Positions 25,164-36,275 of a stretch of DNA of 64,000 nt are shown here, in pieces (within the stretch, counting starts at the first letter, position 1; each line of letters begins with the position of its first letter). Source of the DNA: Sulfitobacter sp. 20_GPM-1509m (GTDB lineage Bacteria; Pseudomonadota; Alphaproteobacteria; Rhodobacterales; Rhodobacteraceae); assembly GCF_000620505.1 (NCBI RefSeq), contig NZ_JIBC01000013.1, positions 1 to 64,000 on the forward strand, given 5' to 3'. The notes under the pieces were generated by a model, which saw only the letters and a program-made list of their open reading frames with translations, did not search any database and was not told where the DNA came from. A program made the translations under genes and the position numbers.

Positions 25164-28100
25164 TTAACGCCCATAATTCGGGCTATCAAGGCGTCGCCGC
25201 CGCTCCTGCGCCGGTGTGACCTTTTGCACGGGCGGCGCGAATGCCTCTGGCACCGTGCCGCCGTTTTGCACTTCGGGGCTGTCCAGATCCGGCACCTGCG
25301 GCGGCGGGCGGCGGAAAATCTCGCGGAACAGCCCCGGCGTCAGCGCCGAAAGCGGGTTCACGCTGACCTTGGGTTTGGCGGAAGGACCGGTCAGCCGATA
25401 GTTGAAGCCGATCAGCCCTTCGCCCTTGCGGGTAAAGATCGCACCGATCCCGTTCAGCAGGTAAACCGGTGACACCACGCCCTGCATGTCCAGCGTGGAA
25501 TCGTTCAGATTATAGATGCCGTCCATCGAAATGCCCAAAGACGGGCCGGTGGCGCTGGCTTTGGTCAGGGTCATGCGGTTGGGTGTCAGCCGGAACGATC
25601 CGTCGACCTCGGAAAAGACGATGCCATCACCGCTGAGCTGCTCCAGCAGGCCGACAATCGAAATGGCTGCCAGCAGATCGGCGATGGCAGGCGCGTTCTT
25701 GACCCGTGTGTTTCGAATGGTCAGCTCACCGTCAAAGGCCCCGTTCTGCCCCACGGGCAACAAGGTCAGGTTCAGGTCACCCCCCCGCGCGTTCTGGATG
25801 ATCCCGGCAGAGGCCACGACTCCGCCCGCGTCCTGCGAGGTGATCCGCACCGCGCTGCGCCCGTTCTGCGGCACAACGCGCCCCGCGACCGCTGCGCCGC
25901 CATTGATCTTGCCGGTGAACTTGCCATCCAGCCCGTTGGACGTGCTGAAAGTCCCTTGCATCCCCGTAAGCGCAATCGTGTCGGTGATCCGCAACTGGTC
26001 CAGCGACAGAACCAGCGGGCCGGTGGACTGGCCACTTCCGCCCGCGCTGTCCGAACCGAAATTGGCGGTGCGCAGGTCGATCGTGCCGCCACGTACGTGG
26101 ATTTCCGGCGCGGCGCTGCGGCCGCGTCCGATGATGTCGACGGGCGCATTCATCCAGTTGCCGACCTTCACCTGCGAGAAACTGGCCTTTTGCAGCGCGC
26201 CCGCGGCATCCAGCGTCACGCTGCCCCTGGCCTGCAGCCCCGCGGCGTCCAGGCTGATGGCGGTCACCTCGGGGCGTTCGCCCAATGTGGCCTCGATGCG
26301 CAGCGATCCTGCCGTGCCTGCGGCCTTGGACCAGCCCAGCGGCGCCAGTCTCATACTGAGGCCACGCAGGTTCGAGGTCAGCACCATGCGCGGCGTGCCG
26401 CCCTTGGGCGGCAGATCAACCACGATCTCCCCGACGCCCTTGCCGCGCACCGATCCCGGCGGCAGGGTGATATTGAATTCATCCAGCGTGGCCTGCGAGA
26501 TTTCGACCGTGCCACGCACCTGGCTGCCGCCCTTGGCCTCGACGCCCAGCGGCTGGTCCCAGGCCACGTCAAAGGGCACATTGCCCAACCGGCCCTGCCC
26601 TGCAATTCGCACACCGTCATTGTCCGCGCTGAGCGTGAGCGCACTGGCGGCAAGCGTTTCATTGGGCACCAACGCGTCGGTGCGCACATCCGCAAGTGCA
26701 CCGCTGACCGAATATGTGACGTCACCGGGTTGCAGTTCCTTGCGCAGCGGCAGGGCAATCGTGCCGTCCAGCGTCACCCGCCCGTCCGCCAGTCCAACCG
26801 GCAGGCCAGCCTTGTCCATCACGAACAGCGGCTCCTGATCCAGCAACGACAGGGCTGCGGTCACGGTGCTGGTGGTTTCCAGCCGGGCAATGGCCGGTGC
26901 CCCGTCCTTGACCGTCACGTCAGGAATGATGAAAGACGATCCGGCCATGCCCACACGCCCACCCTGCGGTGCGCTGACAAAGCCCTGGTCGACCGACGCG
27001 ACAAAACGGTTGCGCAGCAGGCTGGCATGGCCGGATGCCTCCTGGATGGGCGGCATCGTCTTCATGAAACGCAGGTCCGCATCCGCAAAGTCAAAGCTCA
27101 GATAGGTTTCCATCGGTGTGTTCGGCGCGCCCCGCAGCGCCAGATCGACCTCGCGCAGATGCCCTGCCAGCAGGTTTTCGGACACCCAGTCACGGGTCTT
27201 GACGATCAGCTTTTCAGGCCACAACGCCAAAAGCCGTTCGGGGGCCAGTTCGTCGACCTGCGCGTCAAAGGCAAACCGCCAGCCTTCGCGCTCGGCGGTG
27301 ATATTGCCGTTGGCCCGAAGCCATTGGCCCTGATCCGACACCAGCATTTGCCCCAGCGTCACGCGAAAGGGGTCCAGTTCCAGCCGGAAATCCAGATTGG
27401 CGCCGTCCAGCACCACCGGCACGGCATAAAGATCGCGCGGATTGAATTTCAGGTCCGAGGCCGAAAACTGTCCGATCAGCGTGTCGACCTGCCCCACCTC
27501 GCCCTCAAGCCCGCCAACCATCGCCTGCCCCTCGGCGCGACCCGTGACCCATTTGCTGTCAACGGTCACTTCGTCAAAGCGCAAAAGGCGCGTGGCCGGG
27601 TCATAGTTGAAATAGGTCCCGGCAGACTGAAAGGGGATCGGGCGGGTTTCGTTGTTGGGTTGCAGCACGCCCTTGCCGATCCGCAAAGTCGCACTGATCG
27701 GGGCCAGCTTGCCATTGGCCAGCACGCCCGAGCGCAAGGCCCCTGAGATCGGTGCGCGCAAGGCGTCGAGCCATGCGAACGCCGGTCCCTGGGCCGCGAT
27801 GTCGGCTGCGGCCACGTCTTCCATGGTGACCCCGAATTCGGCAGCAGCCGAGCCGAGGCGGCTGGAATAATTTGCCTCGACGGTGGCAACGCCCGTGCCG
27901 CCCGACAACAGCGCCAGATCGGCAGAGATCGCCAGTTCTTCACCCGTGCGGATCAGCCGGAAGCGGCCACCGTCGGCCGTCCACGCCCGGTCGGCACGTG
28001 CGTCTTCATAGCGCAGGGTGACGCCGTAAATGTCGACATTGGTCAGCGCCTTCAGTTGCGGCTGTTCAAAGGCTGCATCCAGCGAAACCACGACATCCGG

Positions 28101-28616
28101 CAAGGACACGTTACGGGCCACGCCGCCGCCGATGCCCTGACCGCTCGACAATGACACCTGGCCTTCTGCATCTCGCCGCAGGGTGACGAAAACCCCCGTC
28201 AGCTCGATCTTTTTCGGCACCACCTCGCCCGACAATAACGGCTTCATCGCAAGGCTGGCTTCCAGTTCGGAAAACTTGACGATTTCGTCACCGGTCGCCG
28301 TGCGCAGGGTCACGTTGCGAATGCGCGCACGGGGTCGCCAGCCCTTGTTCACGACAAGCTCGGCCTCGTCAAAGGTCAGTTGCACGCCTTGCAGGTTGGC
28401 ATTCACCCGCGTCGCAATCCGCTGTTCCAGCCAGTCGGGGGCCGCGATCGGCTTGCCCACCAGCACCGTGATCAGCACCACGGCAGCCACGCCCAACAGC
28501 GCCATCAGCACAAGACTGCCCAGCCCCACACGCTTGGCGATGCGACGTTTGCGGCCCGTGGCCTTGACCTTTGGCAGGTCGGTCACGGAGTGTTCTGGCG
28601 ACTTGGTGTCGGTCAT
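25164..28616 (-). CDS. AsmA-like/DUF3971 envelope protein (large)
   Basis: This 1150-residue protein has a basic N-terminal cytoplasmic stretch, one membrane span (about residues 31-53) and a long periplasmic region of amphipathic beta strands, resembling the YhdP/TamB-like proteins that carry an AsmA C-terminal domain. These form hydrophobic grooves that move phospholipids between membranes. Internal similarity to DUF3971 is by recall. The C-terminus ends in a basic, proline-rich tail. It starts divergently from bcp and is followed by queA. Confidence 0.75.
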   Translation of the reverse strand: MTDTKSPEHSVTDLPKVKATGRKRRIAKRVGLGSLVLMALLGVAAVVLITVLVGKPIAAPDWLEQRIATRVNANLQGVQLTFDEAELVVNKGWRPRARIRNVTLRTATGDEIVKFSELEASLAMKPLLSGEVVPKKIELTGVFVTLRRDAEGQVSLSSGQGIGGGVARNVSLPDVVVSLDAAFEQPQLKALTNVDIYGVTLRYEDARADRAWTADGGRFRLIRTGEELAISADLALLSGGTGVATVEANYSSRLGSAAAEFGVTMEDVAAADIAAQGPAFAWLDALRAPISGALRSGVLANGKLAPISATLRIGKGVLQPNNETRPIPFQSAGTYFNYDPATRLLRFDEVTVDSKWVTGRAEGQAMVGGLEGEVGQVDTLIGQFSASDLKFNPRDLYAVPVVLDGANLDFRLELDPFRVTLGQMLVSDQGQWLRANGNITAEREGWRFAFDAQVDELAPERLLALWPEKLIVKTRDWVSENLLAGHLREVDLALRGAPNTPMETYLSFDFADADLRFMKTMPPIQEASGHASLLRNRFVASVDQGFVSAPQGGRVGMAGSSFIIPDVTVKDGAPAIARLETTSTVTAALSLLDQEPLFVMDKAGLPVGLADGRVTLDGTIALPLRKELQPGDVTYSVSGALADVRTDALVPNETLAASALTLSADNDGVRIAGQGRLGNVPFDVAWDQPLGVEAKGGSQVRGTVEISQATLDEFNITLPPGSVRGKGVGEIVVDLPPKGGTPRMVLTSNLRGLSMRLAPLGWSKAAGTAGSLRIEATLGERPEVTAISLDAAGLQARGSVTLDAAGALQKASFSQVKVGNWMNAPVDIIGRGRSAAPEIHVRGGTIDLRTANFGSDSAGGSGQSTGPLVLSLDQLRITDTIALTGMQGTFSTSNGLDGKFTGKINGGAAVAGRVVPQNGRSAVRITSQDAGGVVASAGIIQNARGGDLNLTLLPVGQNGAFDGELTIRNTRVKNAPAIADLLAAISIVGLLEQLSGDGIVFSEVDGSFRLTPNRMTLTKASATGPSLGISMDGIYNLNDSTLDMQGVVSPVYLLNGIGAIFTRKGEGLIGFNYRLTGPSAKPKVSVNPLSALTPGLFREIFRRPPPQVPDLDSPEVQNGGTVPEAFAPPVQKVTPAQERRRRLDSPNYGR

Positions 28617-28697
28617 GTCTTTATTCTTGCTGCTCCAAAGCTACTATGACAGTCAGTTTCGCGCATGCCCAGATGGGCCAGTATGACAAGGACCGTC

Positions 28698-29159
28698 ATG
28701 ATAGAAGTAGCTTCAACCGCACCCGATTTCACCTTGCCGCAAACCGAAGGGCCGGAGGTCACGCTGTCTGGCTTGCGTGGCTCCCCTGTGGTTCTGTTCT
28801 TTTATCCCAAGGACAATACGCCGGGCTGCACCAAGGAATCCATTGCCTTTTCCGAGCATATGCAAGCCTTTGCCGATGCAGGGGCGCAGGTCTATGGCAT
28901 TTCCAAGGACAGCCTGAAAAAACACGCCAATTTTACCGCCAAACACGATCTGACAGTGCCGCTGTTGTCGGATGAGAACGGCACGGTCTGCGAAGACTAT
29001 GGCGTGTGGAAGGAAAAACAGATGTATGGCAAGACTTTTTTGGGGATCGAACGCACCACGGTACTGATCGCCGCTGATGGCACCATCGCCCGCATCTGGC
29101 CCAAGGTCAAAGTGCCCGGTCACGCCGAGGAGGTTCTGGAGGCGGTGAAGGCCCTGTGA
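28698..29159 (+). CDS. bcp: Thioredoxin-dependent peroxiredoxin (Bcp family)
   Basis: The 153-residue peroxiredoxin reduces peroxides. FYPKDNTPGCT holds the peroxidatic Cys44. The residue five on, where many Bcp proteins have the resolving Cys, is Ile49, so a 1-Cys or different resolving mechanism is likely; another Cys occurs at VCEDYG. ATG 28698 is chosen because AAGGA lies five bases upstream. Its stop overlaps the GTG start of the DUF455 gene. Confidence 0.9.
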   Translation: MIEVASTAPDFTLPQTEGPEVTLSGLRGSPVVLFFYPKDNTPGCTKESIAFSEHMQAFADAGAQVYGISKDSLKKHANFTAKHDLTVPLLSDENGTVCEDYGVWKEKQMYGKTFLGIERTTVLIAADGTIARIWPKVKVPGHAEEVLEAVKAL

Positions 29160-29980
29160 CCGACGCCCCGATGATGCCGCTGGCCCAGATGGCCGACGCC
29201 GTGCTGCGCTGTGGCGATGGCCGTGAAAAAACCGCGCTGTCACGCAAGTTGGCTGCGCAGTGGCAAGCCGCGCGCGCGACAGGTCAGACGCCCGAAGTGG
29301 GCACCGCCAGCCCGCCGATGCAGCCCGCCCGCCCCGCGCGCCCCGAACTGCTGGCGCCGCGCGACGTGCCCCACCGCAAACCCGGAAGCCTCGAGGGGCG
29401 CATAGCCCTGTTGCACGCCGTCGCCCATATCGAATTGAACGCGGTCGACCTGCACTGGGACATCATCGCGCGGTTTTCCCATGTGCCGATGCCAATGGGT
29501 TTCTTTGATGACTGGGTCAAAGCCGCCGACGAAGAATCCAAGCATTTCAACCTGATGGCCGACTGTCTTGAAGAACTGGGCAGCCATTACGGGGCCTTGT
29601 CCGCGCACGCAGGCATGTGGCGCGCCGCCGAGGACACCGCCGACGATCTGATGGGCAGGCTGGCGGTCGTGCCGATGGTTCTGGAAGCACGCGGGCTGGA
29701 CGTGACCCCCAACATGATCCGCATCTTCAAGCAGGCCAAAGCGGACAGCGCGGTCGCCGCGCTTGAGACAATCTATGCCGAAGAAGTGGCCCATGTCGCA
29801 TACGGGTCCAAATGGTTTCACTTCCTCTGCGGCCGCGAAAACGCCGACCCCAAGGAGGTGTTTCACAGCCTGGTGCAGAAATACTTCCACGGCGCGCTCA
29901 AGCCGCCGTTCAACGAGGAAAAGCGCGCCGAGGCCGGCATACCGCCCGACTTTTACTGGCCGCTTGCAGTTTCAACCTGA
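29156..29980 (+). CDS. DUF455 ferritin-like domain protein
   Basis: The 274-residue protein starts at GTG 29156, overlapping the bcp stop by four bases. The central helices carry diiron-type residues: AHIELNAVDLHWD (Glu and His), then DEESKHFNLM, and later IYAEEVAHVAYG. This E...ExxH pattern repeats as in ferritin-like and MiaE-like oxygenases. DUF455 proteins have no settled function. Coupling to a peroxiredoxin suggests a redox or oxygen-linked role, which is inference. Confidence 0.82.
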   Translation: MTDAPMMPLAQMADAVLRCGDGREKTALSRKLAAQWQAARATGQTPEVGTASPPMQPARPARPELLAPRDVPHRKPGSLEGRIALLHAVAHIELNAVDLHWDIIARFSHVPMPMGFFDDWVKAADEESKHFNLMADCLEELGSHYGALSAHAGMWRAAEDTADDLMGRLAVVPMVLEARGLDVTPNMIRIFKQAKADSAVAALETIYAEEVAHVAYGSKWFHFLCGRENADPKEVFHSLVQKYFHGALKPPFNEEKRAEAGIPPDFYWPLAVST

Positions 29981-30179
29981 GGCAACCACATCCGAGGCCT
30001 GTCCGCTAAGTCGAATTATTTAAGCGGTTTTCTGCCCATTTGCCGCCGAATCTACCGGAAAACCCCGATCAAGGGCCAAAGCGGTTGCCCGATTGCACCG
30101 AGGTCTTTATGCAACAGCGACAAGGTGGCTGTGTTGGGGAACACATCGCCTGTTTAGGGATGGGAAAAGGACGGGCAGT

Positions 30180-31511
30180 TTGCGCACACGCCTTGCAATC
30201 AAATTCGATGCCGCCCTCGAGCGGTGGTTTCCGGAACGTCGGGTGTTCCTCAAATCCGACAGCGACACGCGTTTCATACGCCTGCGTCCGGTCACACAGC
30301 TGGTGGTCTTTACCGGATCGTCCCTGTTGATTGCCTGGACCATTGTCGCGACCGCCGTGATCCTGATGGACAGCATCGGGTCGGGCAACTTCCGCGAACA
30401 GGCCAAACGCGACCAGCGCACCTATCAGGCCCGGCTGAACGATCTGGCGGGGCAACGCGATGCACGGGCCACCGAAGCCCATGCTGCACAGGAACGGTTC
30501 AACGCCGCCCTGACCCAGATTTCGGTGATGCAATCGGAACTGTTGGAAAGCGAAACGCGCCGCCGTGAACTGGAGACCGGGATCGAAGTGATCCAGTCGA
30601 CCCTGCGTGGCACGATGAAGGACCGTGAAGAGGCCCGCGAGAAAGTCGCCGCCCTGACCGAACGTCTGGACAACGGCGATACCGGCATGGCGATGGACAA
30701 TGGCGGCGCTGGCGCGCCGATGGACTTTGTTGCCACCGCGCTGGCCGAAACCGCAGCCGAACGTGACCAGATCGCCCGCGACGCCGAAGACGCCCTGTTG
30801 GCCGCCGACGAGCTGTCCGACCAGATCGCCACGATGAAAGACCAGAACGACGCGATTTTCCGCCAGCTTGAGGATGCGATGACCATCTCCGTTGCCCCGC
30901 TGGACAAGATGTTCCGCGCCGCTGGCATGCCCACCAAACAGATTATCGAACAGGTCCGCCGCGGCTATTCCGGTCAGGGTGGCCCGCTGACGCCGCTGTC
31001 GTTCTCGACCCGCGGTGAAGAACCCAGCGCCGATGCCCTGCGCGCCAACCGTCTGTTGAACCAGATGGACCAGTTGAACATGTACCGCATCGCCGCGCAG
31101 AAAGCGCCCTTTGCGCTGCCGGTGAAAAACGCCTTCCGCTTCACGTCCAGCTTCGGCTATCGCCGCGACCCCAAAACGGGCGGCCGTCGTATGCACAAGG
31201 GCGTTGATTTCGCCGCCCCCACCGGCACACCCCTTTATGCCACCGCCGACGGCGTGGTCACCCACGCAGGCTGGTCCAACGGCTATGGCCGTCTGGTCAA
31301 GATCCAGCACGATTTTGGCATCGAGACACGCTATGCCCATATGTCGCAACTTCGTGTGAAAGTTGGCCAAAGGGTCTCGCGCGGGGATCGTATCGGTGAT
31401 ATGGGAGCCTCTGGACGGGTGACCGGCGTGCACCTGCACTACGAAGTCCGCGTTGGCGGCAAAGCTGTAAACCCCATGATCTATATCAAGGCTGCAAACG
31501 ATGTTTTCTAA
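30180..31511 (+). CDS. M23 family metallopeptidase with coiled coil
   Basis: The 443-residue protein has a cytoplasmic start, one membrane span (about residues 45-66), a long coiled coil (about 75-235) and a LytM/M23 domain with zinc ligands in HKGVD (His339) and HLHYE (His418, His420). It would cleave peptidoglycan peptides or activate amidases in the periplasm. The start is placed at TTG 30180 because AAAAGGA lies eight bases upstream and no good ATG exists; the longer TTG 30093 start is possible. It overlaps bactofilin by 11 bases. Confidence 0.85.
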   Translation: MRTRLAIKFDAALERWFPERRVFLKSDSDTRFIRLRPVTQLVVFTGSSLLIAWTIVATAVILMDSIGSGNFREQAKRDQRTYQARLNDLAGQRDARATEAHAAQERFNAALTQISVMQSELLESETRRRELETGIEVIQSTLRGTMKDREEAREKVAALTERLDNGDTGMAMDNGGAGAPMDFVATALAETAAERDQIARDAEDALLAADELSDQIATMKDQNDAIFRQLEDAMTISVAPLDKMFRAAGMPTKQIIEQVRRGYSGQGGPLTPLSFSTRGEEPSADALRANRLLNQMDQLNMYRIAAQKAPFALPVKNAFRFTSSFGYRRDPKTGGRRMHKGVDFAAPTGTPLYATADGVVTHAGWSNGYGRLVKIQHDFGIETRYAHMSQLRVKVGQRVSRGDRIGDMGASGRVTGVHLHYEVRVGGKAVNPMIYIKAANDVF

Positions 31512-32022
31512 GAGCAAAATCAACGAACCCGGACCCAAAGACGACGCGGCCAAAACCAGCGCACCTGCTGCTTCGGCCCAACCGGCGTCGGCGGCCCCGA
31601 AATCCAACGAATTCAAGGCGAGCGCGCCCAAGGCAAAGCCGCCCGCTTCGGTTCTGTCGTCCGATCTGCACATCACCGGCAACCTGAAGACAACCGGTGA
31701 CATCCAGGTCGAAGGCACCGTGGAAGGCGACATTCGCGCCCACCTGCTGACCATCGGCGAAACCGCAACCATCAAGGGCGAAGTGACCGCCGATGACGTC
31801 GTCATCAATGGCCGCATCGTCGGACGCGTGCGTGGTCTGAAGGTTCGCCTGACATCGACCGCACGTGTCGAGGGCGACATCATCCACAAGACAATCGCCA
31901 TCGAAAGCGGTGCGCACTTCGAAGGTTCCGTGCAGCGTCAGGACGACCCGCTGAACCCCGGCGGTGCGAAACAAGCGGTTGCAGCCCCTGCGCCCAAACC
32001 GCAAGGCCAGCCGCAAAGCTAA
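31501..32022 (+). CDS. Bactofilin
   Basis: The 173-residue cytoskeletal protein has a disordered Ala/Pro/Lys-rich N-terminus to about residue 48, then the DUF583 beta helix (SSDLHITGNLKTTGDIQVEG, repeated as EGTVEGDIRAHLLTIGETA), and a disordered tail ending PQGQPQS. Bactofilins polymerise without nucleotide at the membrane and recruit cell-wall enzymes. The overlap with the M23 peptidase gene suggests the two act together in cell shape. Confidence 0.92.
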   Translation: MFSKSKINEPGPKDDAAKTSAPAASAQPASAAPKSNEFKASAPKAKPPASVLSSDLHITGNLKTTGDIQVEGTVEGDIRAHLLTIGETATIKGEVTADDVVINGRIVGRVRGLKVRLTSTARVEGDIIHKTIAIESGAHFEGSVQRQDDPLNPGGAKQAVAAPAPKPQGQPQS

Positions 32023-32042
32023 GGCTTGCATGAGAGATTAGG

Positions 32043-32078
32043 AAAACGGGCGTCCGGCATTGCCGCGACGCCCGTTTT
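32043..32078 (+). terminator. Intrinsic terminator after bactofilin
   Basis: A 12-bp stem (AAAACGGGCGTC / GACGCCCGTTTT) with a 12-base loop begins 21 bases after the bactofilin stop, ending in TTTT then CGTTGGTCTTTT. Confidence 0.8.
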
Positions 32079-32263
32079 CGTTGGTCTTTTCAACGACCCA
32101 CCAATACCCCGAAAGAGGGCGCACAAGGCCTCGGGGCACCGCTCCATGATCAGCGGACAAACTCTTTCCAGTTTGCGGACCAACCTTGCAAAGCTCCGCC
32201 CACACACTCAATGTGACTGCCTATCCACGACCCTTTCGACACCGAAACAGGGACCTTTCAAAC

Positions 32264-32728
32264 ATGCCAAAAATCAGCACAGGAAACTGGACTGAACACG
32301 TCGGCACAACCCACGCAATCTCTGGCCAGAACGATGGCCCCTATGCGGAAATCGCCCTTGGCGATCAGGTGGGTCTGTCCCAGTTCGGCGCGCATCTGGA
32401 ACGGCTGCCACCCGGTGCGCGATCTTCGCACCGGCATTGGCACGAGACCGAAGACGAGCTGATCTATCTGATCTCCGGCGAACTTGTCCTGATCGAGGAT
32501 GTCGAAACCCTGCTTACAGCAGGTGACGCGGCGGGCTGGGCCGCGGGCCAGCCGACCGGCCATTGCCTTGAGAACCGCTCGGACGCCGACGCGGTGATGC
32601 TGGTCATCGGCACGCGGGCTGACGCAGGTGTGGTTCATTATCCCGACCACGACATGATCTTGCGGCACGACAGAACCGGGTGGACCTTCACCCGCACGGA
32701 TGGATCACCAATCACACCAAAGGGCTGA
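32264..32728 (+). CDS. Cupin domain protein
   Basis: The 154-residue single-domain cupin has metal ligands in SHRHWHETEDELIYLISG (about residues 57-74: two His and a Glu) and a second motif GQPTGHCLENRS. Such proteins bind metal and can be isomerases or dioxygenases; the substrate is not evident. An upstream in-frame Met at 32186 lies before a stretch without family features. It converges on the cyclophilin pair. Confidence 0.8.
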   Translation: MPKISTGNWTEHVGTTHAISGQNDGPYAEIALGDQVGLSQFGAHLERLPPGARSSHRHWHETEDELIYLISGELVLIEDVETLLTAGDAAGWAAGQPTGHCLENRSDADAVMLVIGTRADAGVVHYPDHDMILRHDRTGWTFTRTDGSPITPKG

Positions 32729-32825
32729 AACCGGCGCAACAACTCTCGCCGGGCTGTTGCAGGCTGATCCGTGATTTGATGGTGCGGGGTCCAACCACCC
32801 GCACCACCTGCCCCCAAAACCGCAA

Positions 32826-32855
32826 CAGGCCCCCGCAGTTTCCTGCGAGGGCCTG
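32826..32855 (-). terminator. Terminator of the cyclophilin genes
   Basis: A 13-bp stem with one mismatch and loop TTTC lies 26 bases past the cyclophilin stop. On the minus strand it is followed by TTGCGGTTTTGG. It serves the convergent end of the two peptidylprolyl isomerase genes. Confidence 0.65.
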
Positions 32856-32880
32856 TCAAGGCATTCAGATCAGCACACGA

Positions 32881-33421
<541 letters not shown>

Positions 33422-33432
<11 letters not shown>

Positions 33433-33931
33433 CCGCGGCAACCTTGACGCTGATCATACGGTCGGGCTGCGCGGGCGGCTCGCCACGGGTGATCGCATCC
33501 ACATGTTCCATACCGGAAATGACCTGACCGTAGACGGTGTACTGACCGTTCAGGAAATCATTGTCCTTGAAGTTGATGAAGAACTGGCTGTTGGCGCTGT
33601 TGGGGTTGGCAGAACGGGCCGCACCGATGGATCCGCGGGCATGCGGCACCTTGGAGAACTCGGCAGGCAGGTCGGGCAGCGACGAGCCACCGGTGCCAGC
33701 GGCACGGATGTTAAAGCCGTCTTCCATGTCGCCGTTCTGCACGTCGCCGGTCTGGGCCATGAAGCCCTCGATGACGCGGTGGAAGGCAACGTTGTCATAT
33801 TCACCGGCACGGGCCAGCTCTTTCATCCGCTCGACATGCTTGGGCGCCAGGTCGGGCAGCAGCTGGATGACGACGGTGCCGCCTTTCAGCTCCATCAGGA
33901 TGGTGTTTTCCGGGTCTTTGATCTCGGCCAT
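33422..33931 (-). CDS. Cytoplasmic cyclophilin-type peptidylprolyl isomerase
   Basis: The 169-residue cyclophilin has no signal peptide. It carries FHRVIEGFMAQTGDVQNGD with the catalytic Arg, NPNSANSQFFINF and NGQYTVYGQVISGMEHVD. The start at 33931 follows GAGGAGCC by five bases. It precedes and overlaps its exported paralogue, and reads divergently from pgk with a 132-base gap. Confidence 0.9.
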
Positions 33932-34063
33932 TTTCGGCTCCTCTGTCTTGATATTGCAAGGATACCTAAGGCGCAGACCCGCTTTTGCCAAGCCGCTGCA
34001 TTGACCTGAACGAGAAATGCCGCGAAACACCGCCCAACGGATCGGATCAAGGGGACCAAAACG

Positions 34064-35254
34064 ATGACCTGGAAGACACTGGACGACATGGACCTGAACG
34101 GCAAACGCGTGCTGTGCCGCGTGGACATCAACGTGCCGGTCGAACACGGCCACGTCACCGATGCCACACGGATCGAGCGGATCGTGCCCACGGTACAGTA
34201 TATCCTGGAACAGGGCGGCACCCCCATCCTGATCGCGCATTTTGGCCGCCCCAAGGGCAAGGTCGCGCTGGACCTGAGCCTGCGGGTGGTGGTCCCTGCC
34301 CTGTCCGAGGCTTTGGGCCGCAAGGTGCGTCTGATCGAAACGCTCGAGGCCGCAGAGGCCGGCACCGACGAGATTGCTGGCGCCGACGTGCTGCTCTTGG
34401 AGAACATCCGTTTCTACCCCGGCGAGGAAAAGAACGACCCTGCCTTTGCCGAACGTCTGGCGGGGCTGGGTGATGTCTATTGCAACGATGCCTTTTCCGC
34501 AGCCCACCGTGCGCACGCCAGCACCGAGGCACTGGCGCGGCTGTTGCCTGCCTGCGCGGGCCGTCTGATGCAGGCCGAACTGCAAGCGCTGGAAAGCGCG
34601 CTGAGCGCGCCGGAGCGTCCCGTGGGGGCCGTTGTCGGCGGGGCCAAGGTTTCGACCAAGATCGACCTGTTGCAGAACCTTGTGCAAAAGCTGGACATTC
34701 TGGTGATCGGCGGCGGCATGGCCAACACGTTTCTCGCCGCGATGGGGGCGGATATGGGCGCATCGCTGCGCGAGGATGACCTGCTGGATACCGCCCGCGC
34801 AATTCTGGACGAGGCGAAAGCCCGGGGCTGCCGGGTGATCCTGCCGGTCGACGGTCGCGTGGCACGCACGTTTGCCGCCGGTGCCCCCTATGACCTGATC
34901 GCGTTGAACGGTGACACGTCGCTGGAGGCCGACCAGATGGTGCTGGACGCAGGTGACGCGGCAGTGGTCGAGATCGTCGCCGCCTTCGAGACGTTGAAAA
35001 CGCTGATCTGGAACGGCCCGCTGGGCGCGTTTGAAATTGCCCCCTTCGACACCGCAACCGTTGCTGCGGCCCAGGCAGCGGCCAAGCTGACCCGCGAGGG
35101 TGCTCTGGTGACGGTGGCAGGCGGCGGCGACACAGTCGCGGCCCTCAATCAGGCGGGTGCGGCGGAGGCGTTTACCTATATCTCCACCGCCGGAGGCGCG
35201 TTTCTGGAGTGGATGGAAGGCAAGGAATTGCCCGGCGTCGCGGCGCTTTCCTAA
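34064..35254 (+). CDS. pgk: Phosphoglycerate kinase
   Basis: The 396-residue glycolytic and Entner-Doudoroff-lower-half enzyme makes ATP from 1,3-bisphosphoglycerate. Family motifs: [13 protein letters not shown] (about residues 14-26), the HFGRPKG loop, [21 protein letters not shown], and the C-terminal [13 protein letters not shown]. The length is standard. A ribosome site AGGGGACC precedes the ATG. No gap or fbaA gene is adjacent. Confidence 0.95.
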   Translation: MTWKTLDDMDLNGKRVLCRVDINVPVEHGHVTDATRIERIVPTVQYILEQGGTPILIAHFGRPKGKVALDLSLRVVVPALSEALGRKVRLIETLEAAEAGTDEIAGADVLLLENIRFYPGEEKNDPAFAERLAGLGDVYCNDAFSAAHRAHASTEALARLLPACAGRLMQAELQALESALSAPERPVGAVVGGAKVSTKIDLLQNLVQKLDILVIGGGMANTFLAAMGADMGASLREDDLLDTARAILDEAKARGCRVILPVDGRVARTFAAGAPYDLIALNGDTSLEADQMVLDAGDAAVVEIVAAFETLKTLIWNGPLGAFEIAPFDTATVAAAQAAAKLTREGALVTVAGGGDTVAALNQAGAAEAFTYISTAGGAFLEWMEGKELPGVAALS

Positions 35255-35273
35255 GCAGCTGCACCCGGTCAAT

Positions 35274-35311
35274 CGCCGCACGCGCCCCGCCCTGCTCGCC
35301 GGGGTGCGGCG
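35274..35311 (+). terminator. Possible hairpin after pgk
   Basis: An imperfect inverted repeat (CGCCGCAC...CCCC / GGGGTGCGGCG with a 3-base bulge) starts 20 bases past the pgk stop. No T-run follows, so a terminator role is tentative. Confidence 0.35.
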
Positions 35312-35453
35312 GCACATCTCACAGTGTTGCACACCGGATTCACCTGACCCGTTTGTGTTCACACATAGCGAATCGAGGGATTCCCTTGGCGAATCATCTG
35401 TGACATAAAGAAATCATCGCCCACCCAAGAGGCGAAACCTAAAGGCAGCAGTC

Positions 35454-35753
35454 ATGACCCGCATCGCGCGCCCCGCATTTGGTACATTCCTCTTTTTCGC
35501 CGTGGCCTTTGCCTTGTGCGTCTACTTTACCTTTGCCGCCGTGCAGGGGGATTTCGGACTGTTCCAGCGCGCCCAGATTGATGCCGAAAGCCGTGTGCTG
35601 GCGGCGCAGTTGGCCGAAGTGCGCGCTGACGTGACGCGCATGGAGAACCTGACCTACCGTTTGTCCGACGACTATCTTGACCTTGACCTGCTGGACGAAC
35701 AGGCCCGCCGGGTTCTGGGCATGGTCCGCAGCGACGAGATCGTCATTCGCTGA
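35454..35753 (+). CDS. FtsB/DivIC-like septum formation initiator protein
   Basis: The 99-residue protein has a short cytoplasmic start, one membrane span (about residues 8-30) and a coiled coil (about 40-70) with the DIDLLDEQARRVLGM-like segment LDLDLLDEQARRVLG, typical of FtsB/DivIC proteins that hold the divisome FtsLBQ complex. The ATG follows AAAGGCAGC. It stands alone between pgk and an AT-rich region. Confidence 0.8.
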   Translation: MTRIARPAFGTFLFFAVAFALCVYFTFAAVQGDFGLFQRAQIDAESRVLAAQLAEVRADVTRMENLTYRLSDDYLDLDLLDEQARRVLGMVRSDEIVIR

Positions 35754-36275
35754 CACGTTGCCATCGGCAACCGGGCGCGCGCCTCTGCCGCCAACCCTCC
35801 CCACATTTTTCGAATCGCACATGGCACAGTCGCGCATCAATTGTGGCAAACCTGTGCCAAGCCGCGTCCCGCCCGTCAGATTTTAGGACGCGCTGACCGT
35901 CGGACCCATCCGCTGCGCCCTAGTCCAGCGCAAATGGGCGACAGTTTTTTGGTCCCTTGAAACCCCAGCTTTGGCAACAGCGGACAGAACATTTTCGATT
36001 GTTGGTGTTGGGCAAGAATTTGACCACCCCGGAAAAGCAAGGCCGCACAACTTAAGGTGTTTTTAACGCTGCCGGAGGAAAAACCACCATACAACTATAA
36101 AGTGTATGATATTGAATCAACAGCCTGAATAAGAGCGGGATGTCATTCTCGATTATCAACAAAATATAATGCTATAAAATTTTAATTTGCTAGTAGCAAC
36201 GTATTTGCCAAATTCCCGCCACAGTTCGAATACACCCTTAAGCAGAGTTAACCATTTTGTTTACGAGGTAACAGT
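35754..36275. other. AT-rich intergenic region before the second RTX gene
   Basis: These 522 bases have no supported gene. The half from about 36050 is markedly AT-rich compared with the rest of the window (runs such as AAAATATAATGCTATAAAATTTTAAT), which suggests an acquired segment or a strong promoter region for the RTX gene. The RTX ribosome site GAGGTAAC lies at about 36265-36272. I see no hairpin I would call a terminator. Confidence 0.6.

Noticed and set aside
25956-27746. 596-codon open frame antisense to the AsmA-like gene
   Set aside because: Composition is Gln/His/Arg-rich without domains; the opposite strand has a coherent membrane-anchored beta-rich protein.
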